Shown here one piece after another: positions 15,996-24,856 of a stretch of DNA of 64,000 bases (positions are counted from its first letter, which is position 1; each line of letters starts with the position of its first letter). Where the stretch lies: positions 2,046,001-2,110,000 of the forward strand of contig CP054189.1 in the NCBI GenBank assembly GCA_015709495.1. Direction: 5' to 3'. Origin of the DNA: Chthonomonadaceae bacterium. GTDB taxonomy: Bacteria > Armatimonadota > Fimbriimonadia > Fimbriimonadales > Fimbriimonadaceae. The notes under the pieces were generated by a model. It saw nothing but the letters and a program-made list of their open reading frames with translations, searched no databases and was not told where the DNA came from. The position numbers and the translations under genes are program-made.

Positions 15996-17135
15996 GTGGT
16001 CATCGGGGGCGAGCTGCACCTTGGTGTTGAGCCTGTATTCGAGAACGGCGTTCTCACCCGCTTGCGCCCCCACACAGGGGTCCCCGAGCCGTTCGTCCTA
16101 TCTGCGCCCTTCGTCAACGCGCACTCCCACTTCGAATACCGCGGGCTGATGGGGCGGGTCGAGGAGCGAGACTTCTTCGGTTGGATTCGCAGGCTCGTCC
16201 AACTCAAGGGCGAGCAAACGGAGGACGAGGTTCGATGCGACACCTGGATCGCCGCCCGCGAGAATCGCTCCTCGGGCATCGCGCTCGTCGGCGAACACTT
16301 CGACCGGCCCCATTCACCTGCCGCCGTTCGCGAGTTTGGCCTGATGGGCCGGCTCTTCGCCGAAGTGATCACGTTTTTGGAGCACGAAACGCCCCAAGAG
16401 AAGCTCGAAACGGTTTCGAGGAAGGCCGCCGAAGCGACCAGGGCCTCCGGGCTTCCCGCCTACGTGAACCCGCACGCCCTCTACACCGTCGACGAGCCCT
16501 CGCTCAGGTGGATCGCGCGGCAAGGAACGCCGCTCAGCTTGCACCTAGCGGAGTCGAGGGAGGAAGCGGACCTCTTTCGCTCAGGTACGGGTCCGTTTGC
16601 TGAATTGATGACTTCGGTCGGTTTCCCGCTTCCCCCAATTGGGATTACGCCTGTAGAGTTCGCCGCTGCCCTTGGGTTGCTTCGCGCGAACGCCCAATTG
16701 GTGCATTGCTGCGAGGTTTCCGAATCCGATATCGCCCAGATCGCAGCTTCCGGGGCCTCAGTGGCGCATTGCCCGCGCTCGAACGAAGCTCTATCGTGTC
16801 CCATCGCCCCGATCCGAAGGATGTTGCGGTCGGGGATCACGGTCGGATTGGGGCTCGATTCAGCCGCCAGTTCGGGGCCGGTGGATATGTTCGCTGAAAT
16901 GAGCGCTGCCATGCGGTTGGCGCACGAAAAAGGAGAACCGATCTCGCCTGAAGAATGCTGGCAGATGGCGACCGAGGGTGGCGCTCGTTCACTGGGCATG
17001 GATTCGTGGGTTTTGGGTGAGGGCTGGAGCGGCCCGCTTCTCGAAATCCATGTTCCTGATGCCCTCGGCGTCGAGGATCTGATCGAGGGAGGTTCGGCGG
17101 ATAAGGTCGTGTGGAGGAACCCCACCGACTTATGA
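15996..17135 (+). CDS. amidohydrolase / chlorohydrolase-type deaminase
   Basis: 379 residues if it starts at the GTG at 15996. The metal-dependent hydrolase motifs are in order: NAHSH (HxH), LHLAES (metal-binding His and catalytic Glu side), VHCCEVS, VAHCPRSNEALSC and VGLGLDSAASSG (final Asp). This is the layout of the ATZ/TRZ, SAH/MTA deaminase and aminodeoxyfutalosine deaminase group. The true substrate cannot be told. Longer reading in this frame overlaps the prepilin gene and does not resemble the family. Its TGA overlaps the ATG of the alkyltransferase-like gene (ATGA), so the two are coupled. Confidence 0.8.
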   Translation: MVIGGELHLGVEPVFENGVLTRLRPHTGVPEPFVLSAPFVNAHSHFEYRGLMGRVEERDFFGWIRRLVQLKGEQTEDEVRCDTWIAARENRSSGIALVGEHFDRPHSPAAVREFGLMGRLFAEVITFLEHETPQEKLETVSRKAAEATRASGLPAYVNPHALYTVDEPSLRWIARQGTPLSLHLAESREEADLFRSGTGPFAELMTSVGFPLPPIGITPVEFAAALGLLRANAQLVHCCEVSESDIAQIAASGASVAHCPRSNEALSCPIAPIRRMLRSGITVGLGLDSAASSGPVDMFAEMSAAMRLAHEKGEPISPEECWQMATEGGARSLGMDSWVLGEGWSGPLLEIHVPDALGVEDLIEGGSADKVVWRNPTDL

Positions 17136-17434
17136 AGGCTCATTCGGGGTTGGACGAGTTGTGGGACCTCGTTCGGGCGATCCCGGCAGGCAAATGCGCC
17201 TCGTACGGCGACCTGGGACGGATGCTCCACAATCCGGCTTCGGGATTCATGGTGGGGCGATGGATGGCGCAGGCGCCGCCCGACCTCCCTTGGTGGCGGG
17301 TCGTCGCGAAAGACGGGCGACTGCCGATCCACAAACGAGACCCTCGCCTGGCCGAAGAGCAGCGCCTGAAGCTGGAGCGCGAGGGGGTCGAGATCGGGGA
17401 ACGGATCGACATGGGACGCTTCGGCTGGCGCTGA
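17132..17434 (+). CDS. atl: alkyltransferase-like protein (ATL), MGMT fold without the acceptor cysteine
   Basis: 100 residues. The DNA-binding MGMT domain is clear: VRAIPAGKCASYGDLGRM, then a GRWM helix. The active-site PCHRV of O6-alkylguanine transferases is replaced by PWWRV, so there is no cysteine to accept an alkyl group. Proteins of this type (ATL, E. coli YbaZ has PWQRV) bind O6-alkylguanine and hand the lesion to nucleotide excision repair. The ATG at 17132 overlaps the preceding stop codon. A start at 17111 is possible but overlaps more. Confidence 0.85.
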   Translation: MKAHSGLDELWDLVRAIPAGKCASYGDLGRMLHNPASGFMVGRWMAQAPPDLPWWRVVAKDGRLPIHKRDPRLAEEQRLKLEREGVEIGERIDMGRFGWR

Positions 17435-17454
17435 ACCCGCCCTTGCCCCTCAGA

Positions 17455-17460
17455 TACAAT
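17455..17460 (+). promoter_or_regulatory. -10 box of leuS (leaderless type)
   Basis: TACAAT ends 7 nt before the ATG at 17468. If used, it makes the nearer ATG at 17459 untranscribed, so it decides the start. Confidence 0.45.
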
Positions 17461-17467
17461 GGGGCTC

Positions 17468-20155
17468 ATGCCCGATCGATACGACCCGACGACGTTTGAG
17501 TCCAAATGGCGCGAGCGCTGGAGGAGCGCCGACCTCTTTCGGACTCGCGAAGACCCCGAGCGGCCCAAGTTCTACGGACTCGACTTCTTTCCGTATCCTT
17601 CGGGCGCGGGCTTGAGCGTCGGCCACTGCCGCAACTACATCCCGACCGATGTCCTTTGCCGCATGAAGTTCATGCAGGGCTACAACGTGCTGCACCCGAT
17701 GGGGTTCGACGCGTTCGGGCTTCCAGCGGAGAACGAGGCGATCGCGAAGAAGACGCACCCTGCTCCGATGGTGAAGAGCTACGGCGAGAATTACCGCAGG
17801 CAAATGGACCTCATCGGGATCAGTTACGACTGGAGCCGCAGCTTCTATTCGAGCGATCCTGAGTACTACCGTTGGACCCAGTGGATCTTCGAGCTTCTCT
17901 ATAGGAAAGGCCTTGCCTACCGGCGGCCCGCAACGGTCAATTGGTGCCCGAAAGACCTCACCGTTCTTGCGGACGAAGAGGTCGAAGGAGGGCTGTGCTG
18001 GCGGTGCGGCTCGAAGGTCGAAAGGAAGCAAATCCCCCAGTGGTTCTTCAAGATCACCGCGTACGCCGACAGGCTCCTGGAGGACCTCGATTCCCTGGAT
18101 TGGCCCGAAGGCATCAAGGAGATGCAGCGGAACTGGATCGGGCGATCCGAAGGCGTTGAGTTCGAGATGAAGGTGGTTCTCCCGGATTCGGGCGCAGCCG
18201 ACGATCCGAACGAGTTCCGGGTGCTCAACCGCGAGCGGCAGCCCACGTTCAGGGTGTTTACCACGCGAATCGACACCGTGTTCGGAATGACGTTTTGCGT
18301 CCTGGCGCCCGAGCACGAGCTTGTCCCTTTCTTCTTGGGCTCGACCGAGCACGCAAGCGATCCTGAGATTGCCGAACGAGCGAGGGAAGTCGCCGATTAC
18401 GTCGAGCGAGCCAGGTCGATGAGCGAAGCCGCGCGCACCGCCGGCGACCGTGAGAAGACGGGGGTGTTTTCGGGGTTTTACGCGCTGAACCCGGCTACGG
18501 GACGCCGCGTGCCGATTTGGATCGCGGATTATGTCGTCGCGAGCTACGGTACTGGGGCGATCATGGCCGTACCCGGACACGACGAGCGCGACTTCGAGTT
18601 CGCCCAGAAGTACGGGATCGAGATCGTCGAAGTCATCCGCCCTCTGGATGAGGGCTCCCCCCACGAGGGCAAAGTGTTTACGGGCAAGGCGGGAGTGCTC
18701 ACCAACTCGGGAGAGTACAACGGCCAAACCGTCGAGGAAGCTCAGAAGAACCTCACACAATGGGTTACGGCACTAGGGATGGGCGAGGCGAAAGTTACTT
18801 ATCGCCTTCGCGATTGGCTCATTTCGCGCCAGAGGTATTGGGGCTGTCCGATCCCCGTCATCCTCGACTCAGAAGGCGGCACGCACTTGGTGTCGGAAGA
18901 CTGCTTGCCCGTGATGCTGCCCGAAGTCGAGCGCTACGAGCCGTCGCCCGACGGCAAGTCGCCGCTCGCCGGCATTCCCGACTTCGTGAACGTGACGGGC
19001 CCCGAAGGCGACCTCGCCCAGCGGGAAACCGACACAATGGGAGGCTTCGCCTGTTCGTCGTGGTACTTCCTGCGGTTTTGCGACCCGTGGAACGACGATC
19101 GGGCTTGGGACCTGGAGAAGGTGCGGCAGTGGATGCCGGTGGACTGCTATGTCGGAGGGGCGGAGCACGCCGTCATGCACCTGCTCTACGCCAGGTTCTG
19201 GACCAAGGTGCTTTACGACGAGGGCCTCGTTCCCGTCGAAGAGCCGTTCCAGAGGCTGATGAATCAGGGACAGGTACTCGCCCTCACGCCATACCGAAAG
19301 CCGCGCGAGGGCGAATCGCTCGACGTGGGCCAGGAGGGGATTCTGGTTTCGTTCGAGGAGGCTCGAAGTCTCCCTGAATCCGAAGCCCTTTGGAGATGGG
19401 CTCGGATGAGCAAGTCGAAAGGCAACGTCGTGACGCCCGATGAGGTCGTGGAGAGCCACGGAGCCGACGCGCTGCGTGTGGGCGAGCTCTTCGTAGCGCC
19501 TTTCGACGCCGACGTGAACTGGTCCGACGACATCGTGGTTGCCGCGGAGAGGTTCTTGAACCGGGTGTTCCGGCTGGCCGCTCGGCTCTCCCCCACGCAC
19601 GACCGAACCTGGAGAAGCGGCATCGCCTCGGAATCTGAAGCCAGTGCCGAAGTGAAGGAAATCCGCCGAGCGACCCACCGCTGCATCGCCAAATCGACCG
19701 AGGACATCGAGCGCTTCGCGTTCAACACCTACATCGCGGCTCTGATGACGTTCGTCAATGAGATCAACGACGCCCTGAAGTCGAACCCGTCCGAATCGGA
19801 CAAGGAACTTGCGTACGCCTACAGCGAAGCGCTCGAATCGCTGATCCTCCTGCTGGCCCCTGCCGCGCCGTTTTCAGGCGACGAACTATGGGAATCGCAC
19901 GGGTATGAGGGGTTTACCTATCAAGCCGGTTGGCCCGTCGCCGACCCTGAACTCCTGAGGGCCGACCTGATGACGATAGCCGTGCAAGTCAATGGGAAGC
20001 TTCGTGACACGTTGGAGATGCCTGCGGGCGCCTCTCAAGGCGAACTGGAGCAGGCGGCTCTCGCCTCGGAGCGGGTCCAAGCCCACCTCGCAGGAAGGAC
20101 CGTTCGCCGGGTCATCGTTGTACCTGGGAGGCTCGTCAACGTGGTCGCGCCATGA
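17468..20155 (+). CDS. leuS: leucyl-tRNA synthetase
   Basis: 895 residues from 17468. The class I signature HIGH appears as SVGHCRNY within PYPSGAGLSVGHCRNYIPTD, and KMSKS appears as RMSKSKGNVV. The editing domain lies between (GVFSGFYALNPATGRRVPIW, and the conserved VVASYGTGAIMAVPGHDERD stretch, split here). The C-terminal anticodon-binding and small terminal domain (VQVNGKLRDTLEMPAG) are complete. The enzyme charges tRNA-Leu in the cytoplasm and hydrolyses mischarged products. It is convergent with rsmG. Confidence 0.97.
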   Translation: MPDRYDPTTFESKWRERWRSADLFRTREDPERPKFYGLDFFPYPSGAGLSVGHCRNYIPTDVLCRMKFMQGYNVLHPMGFDAFGLPAENEAIAKKTHPAPMVKSYGENYRRQMDLIGISYDWSRSFYSSDPEYYRWTQWIFELLYRKGLAYRRPATVNWCPKDLTVLADEEVEGGLCWRCGSKVERKQIPQWFFKITAYADRLLEDLDSLDWPEGIKEMQRNWIGRSEGVEFEMKVVLPDSGAADDPNEFRVLNRERQPTFRVFTTRIDTVFGMTFCVLAPEHELVPFFLGSTEHASDPEIAERAREVADYVERARSMSEAARTAGDREKTGVFSGFYALNPATGRRVPIWIADYVVASYGTGAIMAVPGHDERDFEFAQKYGIEIVEVIRPLDEGSPHEGKVFTGKAGVLTNSGEYNGQTVEEAQKNLTQWVTALGMGEAKVTYRLRDWLISRQRYWGCPIPVILDSEGGTHLVSEDCLPVMLPEVERYEPSPDGKSPLAGIPDFVNVTGPEGDLAQRETDTMGGFACSSWYFLRFCDPWNDDRAWDLEKVRQWMPVDCYVGGAEHAVMHLLYARFWTKVLYDEGLVPVEEPFQRLMNQGQVLALTPYRKPREGESLDVGQEGILVSFEEARSLPESEALWRWARMSKSKGNVVTPDEVVESHGADALRVGELFVAPFDADVNWSDDIVVAAERFLNRVFRLAARLSPTHDRTWRSGIASESEASAEVKEIRRATHRCIAKSTEDIERFAFNTYIAALMTFVNEINDALKSNPSESDKELAYAYSEALESLILLLAPAAPFSGDELWESHGYEGFTYQAGWPVADPELLRADLMTIAVQVNGKLRDTLEMPAGASQGELEQAALASERVQAHLAGRTVRRVIVVPGRLVNVVAP

Positions 20156-20241
20156 ACCGGCTCACCCAAACCGCCCTGCTTGGGCTCTGTGCGCTTGGGT
20201 GATCTGCTGGGCAACTCCAATCACTGCAGAAGAAATCGGCC

Positions 20242-20925
20242 TCAGGTTGAGCTGCCCAGCGGTCTTTTGCGGATTTCTGCCCAAGGCCGCGGGTAGCCGG
20301 TGGGCGTCGTTACGATCTTCCGGTAGACGGGGCAAACCCTCGCCGCTTCCTCGACCGGCAAGGTTCTGCGCTCGATTCGGACAAGCTCCAACCCCAACAC
20401 GCGCGGATCGAACGCCTCGATGGCCGAAACGTCGGACGCAGTCCGCAGAGGCAAAACCCAACCTCCCACGGCGCACGGAGACGCGCTGAGTTCGAGTTGG
20501 ATGGCTAGCGGAGCCAGCGCTCTACCGGTCACAACGTCGAACGACTCAGAGACGCCCAATTCCTCTGCCCTCCCTTGGAGAACTTCGAGGTTGGGAAGAG
20601 CTTGCGACCGCAAGAAAGCGAGCGGTTTGCCCGAGGAGTCGAGAGCCGTCACATGCAGGTCATGGCGAGCCCACGCCAAGGGCCAAGCAGGAAACCCAGG
20701 TCCCGTGCCCAGATCGAGCACCCGCGAACCCGAAGGGATGAGGTCCTGAAACAGCAGCGAATCGACCACATGCCGGACGAAGAACCGCTCACGGGGGACC
20801 CGCGTCAGGTTCACCCGTTGGTTCCACTCGTAGAGTCCAGCTTCGAACCCCGCGAGGAGGTCCCAGTCGACAGAATCCGGATCGATGCCGGTCGAAAGGA
20901 GCAGTTGCGGACGGGTGGGTTCCAT
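20242..20925 (-). CDS. rsmG: 16S rRNA (guanine-527-N7)-methyltransferase
   Basis: 227 residues. The GidB/RsmG pattern is present: LYEWNQRVNLTRV near residue 32, HVVDSLLFQDLIPSG, and the S-adenosylmethionine site VLDLGTGPGFPAWPLAWA. VVTGRALAPL is the later motif IV region. The enzyme methylates G527 in the 530 loop, and its loss gives low-level streptomycin resistance in other bacteria. Usual neighbours gidA and parA/parB are absent here. A TAAGAT box lies 15 nt before the ATG. Confidence 0.93.
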   Translation of the reverse strand: MEPTRPQLLLSTGIDPDSVDWDLLAGFEAGLYEWNQRVNLTRVPRERFFVRHVVDSLLFQDLIPSGSRVLDLGTGPGFPAWPLAWARHDLHVTALDSSGKPLAFLRSQALPNLEVLQGRAEELGVSESFDVVTGRALAPLAIQLELSASPCAVGGWVLPLRTASDVSAIEAFDPRVLGLELVRIERRTLPVEEAARVCPVYRKIVTTPTGYPRPWAEIRKRPLGSST

Positions 20926-20991
20926 CGAGAGCGCTTCGCCATCTTACACGCAAGCGGCGGCCCTCAACTCAGCTACGCCTGGCGAGTGAAG

Positions 20992-20997
20992 TATCCT
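20992..20997 (+). promoter_or_regulatory. -10 box of the pepC-like gene (leaderless type)
   Basis: TATCCT ends 7 nt before the ATG at 21005. Confidence 0.35.
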
Positions 20998-21004
20998 TGC
21001 GCTC

Positions 21005-22369
21005 ATGGCTTTTTCAACAGAACCTGCCCTAGCAAAGGGAGCAATCGACTCGAAGAGGATCGCGAAGTTTCAAGACCAGTTTGAGTCTGACGACCGCTAC
21101 CTGCAATCCATGAACGCCGTCGCCGGGACCCCGGTCAGCAAGGTGGCCTTGAACCGCAGGAAGGCGAGCAAGGTCAGCCATGCGTTCAGCGTCCATCTTC
21201 CCGAGAACAAGGCCACGGCCCAAATGTCCAGCGGGCGGTGCTGGTTGTTCGCGGCTCTGAACGTGTTTCGACCGCGCGCGATCAAAGCGATGAACGTGGG
21301 CGACGATTTCGAGTTCAGCCAAAACTACGTGCTGTTTTGGGACAAGTTCGAAAAGGCCAACTACTTTCTGGAAGCGATCCTCAGCACCCTTGACGAGCCC
21401 GTAGGCAGTCGGCTTCTCGACCACCTCTTGATGGCCCCTGTGCAGGACGGTGGGCAATGGCACATGTTCGTCAACCTCGTGCGGAAGTATGGAGTGATCC
21501 CTAAGTCCGTCATGCCCGAAACGGAGTCCAGTTCGAGTACGGGACAAATGAGCTTCCAAATCACGGGCAAGCTGCGCGAATACGCTTGCCGACTGCGGGA
21601 AAGGGCGGCCTCAGGCGATCCCGAATCCGACCTCCGGGAAGAGAAAGAGAGGTTCCTCGGCGAGATATATCGGATGCTGTGCATTCACCTGGGCGAGCCT
21701 CCGTCGGAGTTCCTTTGGCAATGGAGGGACAAGGACAAGAAGTTCACTCGCGCCGGGCAGCTTACGCCCCAAGAGTTCTATGAAAAGTTCGTCGGGATCG
21801 ACCTCTCGGAGTACGTGTGCCTCATTCACGATCCCCGGCCGAAGCACGAGTTTAACCGAACTTACACGGTGAAGTTCCTCGGCAACGTCGTTGAGGGCGA
21901 GCCGATCGTCTACCTCAACGTCGAAGCCGGTCTTATGAAGCGGGCGGCCATCCACCAACTTCAGAACGAAGAGCCGGTTTGGTTCGGGTGCGATGTCGGG
22001 AAGTACCTCGATCGCGACCTCGGAGTCATGGACCCTGACCTCTTCAACTTCGACCTAGTCTATGGCACCGAGCACCGGCTGAGCAAGGCCGAGCGGCTCA
22101 TGTATGGCCACTCCGCGATGACCCACGCGATGGTCTTCACGGGGGTCGATCTCGACGACTCGGGCGCGCCCCTCAAGTGGAGGGTGGAGAACTCCTGGTC
22201 CGAGAAGCCGGGCGACAAGGGGTTCTTCCAGATGTCGGATCGGTGGTTTGACGAGTTCAATTACGAGGCGGTCGTTCGGAAGGAGTTCGTTCCGGAGGAG
22301 ACCCTTCGCGCACTGGAAGAGCCACCCGTCGAGCTTGATCCTTGGGACCCTATGGGCAGCTTGGCGTAG
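21005..22369 (+). CDS. pepC: aminopeptidase C / bleomycin hydrolase (C1B cysteine peptidase)
   Basis: 454 residues, the family's usual length. The catalytic Cys79 is in QMSSGRCWLFAALNVFR, the catalytic His in GHSAMTHAMVFTGVD and the Asn in WRVENSWSEKPGDKGFF. The papain-like enzyme forms a hexameric barrel that traps peptides and releases N-terminal residues; it acts in the cytoplasm. No signal peptide is present. It stands between the divergent rsmG and a repeat-filled gap. Confidence 0.95.
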   Translation: MAFSTEPALAKGAIDSKRIAKFQDQFESDDRYLQSMNAVAGTPVSKVALNRRKASKVSHAFSVHLPENKATAQMSSGRCWLFAALNVFRPRAIKAMNVGDDFEFSQNYVLFWDKFEKANYFLEAILSTLDEPVGSRLLDHLLMAPVQDGGQWHMFVNLVRKYGVIPKSVMPETESSSSTGQMSFQITGKLREYACRLRERAASGDPESDLREEKERFLGEIYRMLCIHLGEPPSEFLWQWRDKDKKFTRAGQLTPQEFYEKFVGIDLSEYVCLIHDPRPKHEFNRTYTVKFLGNVVEGEPIVYLNVEAGLMKRAAIHQLQNEEPVWFGCDVGKYLDRDLGVMDPDLFNFDLVYGTEHRLSKAERLMYGHSAMTHAMVFTGVDLDDSGAPLKWRVENSWSEKPGDKGFFQMSDRWFDEFNYEAVVRKEFVPEETLRALEEPPVELDPWDPMGSLA

Positions 22370-22406
22370 AGGTCTCTTTACGGGGAGACCCCAAACCTCC
22401 CCTTCG

Positions 22407-22458
22407 CCCCTCCGGGGGAGAAGGGGATCGAGGGGATGAGGGGCTCATCCCAGGGGGC
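22407..22458 (+). repeat. 52-bp dispersed G-rich repeat, copy 1
   Basis: This copy shares 50 of 52 bases with 22661-22712; the two differences are G/A at offsets 8 and 11. It starts CCCCTCC, contains GAAGGGGATCGAGGGG and ends CATCCCAGGGGGC. Both copies point the same way. Confidence 0.8.
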
Positions 22459-22660
22459 TTCGCGACCTTGTGGCCGGGGCCGACCCATAGAGCAGCCACG
22501 AAACAGACCCCGTTCCCTCTAACGAGCAGCACCCCAAAGCAAGTTTGGGGTGGCACCCAAATTGGGTCGTACCGACCCCCGCTTCACTCGGCCGAGTCGT
22601 CCCGGTCTGCTCTGCGAGTCAGACCGAGGCACCCGACAGCGACCGAAAACCACCCCGTCT

Positions 22661-22712
22661 CCCCTCCAGGAGAGAAGGGGATCGAGGGGATGAGGGGCTC
22701 ATCCCAGGGGGC
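22661..22712 (+). repeat. 52-bp dispersed G-rich repeat, copy 2
   Basis: Second direct copy, 254 bp after the first. It ends 4 bp before the stop codon of the DUF4349 gene, so the repeat abuts that gene's 3' end exactly, as often seen for small intergenic mobile repeats. Confidence 0.8.
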
Positions 22713-22716
22713 CGAG

Positions 22717-23592
22717 TCAGAGTCGGAACTGAACTTCAGCCGCTGGCGACGCGCTCTGGAGCCTCTTTCTCCGCACGAGCCAATAGAGTCCGGCGAAAGG
22801 AGGAAGCCACAACGGGCTGTAGACCGCGATCGCGACTGCGCCCGATCCTACCTCGCGAAGAACCGACGAGAGGCCCACGACGCTCGACGCCCACGACTCG
22901 GACAGCCAGTTGGTGTCCTTGGAAGCGAGATACCCCGCTTTCGCGCTTTGCGATAGGTCGATCTGAATCCGCGAGAACGTTACGCTATCCGAAAGAGCCT
23001 TGCGCTGGGCGGCTAGCGCTTCGATCTCTCCGCGTACTTGAGCGAGCTTCTCCCGTATGGCAATTGTTTGGTCGAGGTTGCCAGGTCGGCCGAGAAGGGT
23101 TCGAATGCTCTCCTCGGTGGCTCTAAGAGTAGCCAGACGAGCCTCCATGTCGAAAAGGCTCCCGGTCACGTCCTCGGTGGTGATTTGGAGTCCAAGCAAA
23201 GTGCCGACCTCCCGGATCGCTTCGAGCGCCTTATCGAACTTGGCGGAGGGCACGCGCACCTCCAATCGAGCTTGGGGGTTCTCCGACCCCAAACTTCCGA
23301 GCGTCGAGGCGGAAACGTAGCCTCCCATCGAAGCGACCTTCGAGGAGAGCGCCCTTGAGGCAACCTCGACCTCGTCCACGCGAAGCGACACGTTGGCCTG
23401 CAGCACGATGGAGCGGCTTGGGATCGAGTAGCTCGCGCCGGTCGATGTTGGCGTCGCCGATGCGCCCGAAGGCTCTGCCGAACCGGAGTACGACGAGGGA
23501 GCCGAGTCCATTTCGTCTTTGGCAGAACACCCCGCAACCAACAGACCCAAGCTCACGACGATGACGAACCCAATGTTGCGTTTCAACCACAT
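22717..23592 (-). CDS. DUF4349 lipoprotein
   Basis: 291 residues. A lipoprotein signal peptide ends in LLVAGC (lipobox, Cys22), followed by a Ser/Ala-rich linker. The DUF4349 domain covers about 60-265: VLQANVSLRVDEVEVASRAL, GGYVSASTLGS, ARLEVRVPSAKFDKALEAI, then a coiled-coil pair (LATLRATEESIRTLL ... KLAQVRGEIEALAAQ). A C-terminal hydrophobic segment (AVYSPLWLPPFAGLYWLV) precedes a basic tail, so the protein is anchored twice. Function of the family is unknown. It has an excellent AGGAGGTG Shine-Dalgarno. Confidence 0.85.
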   Translation of the reverse strand: MWLKRNIGFVIVVSLGLLVAGCSAKDEMDSAPSSYSGSAEPSGASATPTSTGASYSIPSRSIVLQANVSLRVDEVEVASRALSSKVASMGGYVSASTLGSLGSENPQARLEVRVPSAKFDKALEAIREVGTLLGLQITTEDVTGSLFDMEARLATLRATEESIRTLLGRPGNLDQTIAIREKLAQVRGEIEALAAQRKALSDSVTFSRIQIDLSQSAKAGYLASKDTNWLSESWASSVVGLSSVLREVGSGAVAIAVYSPLWLPPFAGLYWLVRRKRLQSASPAAEVQFRL

Positions 23593-23701
23593 GGTTCACC
23601 TCCTGTTGCAGCAAGCAACCACTGCGTTCCTTCGGGGCGTTCCTGGGTCCTAGGCGCGTGATTTCTGAACCTCTGAGGTTCCTGGCGGCCGGGCAGATCG
23701 C

Positions 23702-23707
23702 TATACT
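23702..23707 (+). promoter_or_regulatory. -10 box of the serine hydrolase gene (leaderless type)
   Basis: TATACT ends 7 nt before the ATG at 23715 and argues against the earlier in-frame ATG at 23658. Confidence 0.4.
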
Positions 23708-23714
23708 AAACGGG

Positions 23715-24824
23715 ATGGACTCGGGACCTCTCTTGGAGCTTTGCGAACAGGGCGTGCGCGACGGCGTGTTTCCGGGAGCAGCGTTTGCGGTGGGCACGGC
23801 GCAGAAGACGGAGGTCGGCTGTGTGGGTCGACAGCGCTACGAGCCATCCGCGCCGGAAATCACTCCGGCGACCCTCTTCGACATGGCGTCAGTGACCAAG
23901 GTCTTCGCCACAACGACCGCCGCCATGCTCTTGCACGACGACGGCAAGCTCGACATCGCCGCCCCCGTCGCTCGTTACCTACCCCAGTTCGCGGCCGAGG
24001 GCAAGAAGGAGATCACCGTTCGAAACCTGCTCGTCCACGATTCCGGCCTGCCCGCGTACGCGAACTACCAAGGCAAGCTGACGACCTGCGAGGCGGTGCG
24101 CCAGGCTCTGCTCGAAGAGAAGCCCATCAATCCTGTAGGGAAGACCACGGTCTACAGTTGCCTGAACGCCATCAGCCTTCAAAGGGTGATCGAGGCCCTC
24201 GCTGGTGTCCGCTTGGATCGTTTTCTTTCGCAGCGGGTGTTCGGGCCGCTCGGGCTTACTTCGACTCTTTTCTGTCCGCCCGAAGCCGACTGGAGCCTCG
24301 CCGCGCCGACCGAAAAGATGGCCCGTTGGCGGCTCTCCTTCCGAAAGGAACCCCCGACCCAACCCGAAGACATCGAGCGCGCGCTCGGGGCTTGGATTCA
24401 AGGCGAGGTGCATGATCCTTTGGCCTATATGCAGGGCGGGGTCTCGGGCAATGCGGGGCTGTTCTCGACGGTCGGCGACACCGCCAAGTTCCTGCGGATG
24501 ATGCTGGAAAAGGGGAGCGGTTCGGGAAAGCAGATCGTTTGCTCGGGCACGGTGGAGGAGTGGACTCGAAGGCAGGGCAGCGAGAGTTCTCGTTCGCTCG
24601 GATGGGACACCAAGTCGGCGAAGGGCTCGTCGGCGGGTTCGAAGTTCTCGATGCGGAGCTTCGGGCACACGGGGTTCACAGGCACCTGCGTGTGGGTCGA
24701 TCCAGAAAACGAGTTGTTCGCCGTACTCTTGACCAACCGCGTGCATCCGACTTCAGAAAACTCGAAGATCACGCAGTTTCGTCCGAAGTTCCACGATCTC
24801 GTGTTTCGCCTAGCCAAGGGGTAG
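23715..24824 (+). CDS. beta-lactamase-fold serine hydrolase (class C related)
   Basis: 369 residues from the ATG at 23715. The SxxK motif is SVTK in LFDMASVTKVFATT, the YxN-like motif is YSCLNA, and the KTG-equivalent is HTGFTGT. Family homologues are esterases, D-aminopeptidases or PBP-like proteins; few are true beta-lactamases. No signal peptide is seen, so cytoplasmic esterase-like activity is more likely than antibiotic resistance. A further 19 residues would be added by the ATG at 23658 but lie upstream of the -10 box. Downstream genes rsmE and rph follow with their own promoters. Confidence 0.85.
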   Translation: MDSGPLLELCEQGVRDGVFPGAAFAVGTAQKTEVGCVGRQRYEPSAPEITPATLFDMASVTKVFATTTAAMLLHDDGKLDIAAPVARYLPQFAAEGKKEITVRNLLVHDSGLPAYANYQGKLTTCEAVRQALLEEKPINPVGKTTVYSCLNAISLQRVIEALAGVRLDRFLSQRVFGPLGLTSTLFCPPEADWSLAAPTEKMARWRLSFRKEPPTQPEDIERALGAWIQGEVHDPLAYMQGGVSGNAGLFSTVGDTAKFLRMMLEKGSGSGKQIVCSGTVEEWTRRQGSESSRSLGWDTKSAKGSSAGSKFSMRSFGHTGFTGTCVWVDPENELFAVLLTNRVHPTSENSKITQFRPKFHDLVFRLAKG

Positions 24825-24842
24825 AACCGAGGTCGAAACCGA

Positions 24843-24848
24843 TAGAAT
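24843..24848 (+). promoter_or_regulatory. -10 box of rsmE (leaderless type)
   Basis: TAGAAT ends 8 nt before the ATG at 24857. Confidence 0.35.
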
Positions 24849-24856
24849 GGCTGAGG

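Larger units (their letters stand above)
22370..22716. other. gene-free gap filled by two copies of a G-rich repeat
   Basis: No credible gene is seen between pepC and the DUF4349 gene. It holds two 52-bp repeats (listed separately), and a small hairpin GGTCTC / GAGACC at 22371-22390 just after the pepC stop that could help termination. The 200 bp between the repeats has no recognisable feature. Confidence 0.6.

Noticed and set aside
20152-20202. 16-codon frame starting in the leuS stop (ATGA) that begins like a signal peptide
   Set aside because: It ends after 16 codons. A frameshift could extend it, but no family match supports a gene or pseudogene.
23658-23714. Earlier start for the serine hydrolase
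   Set aside because: It precedes the TATACT box and adds residues not found in the family.
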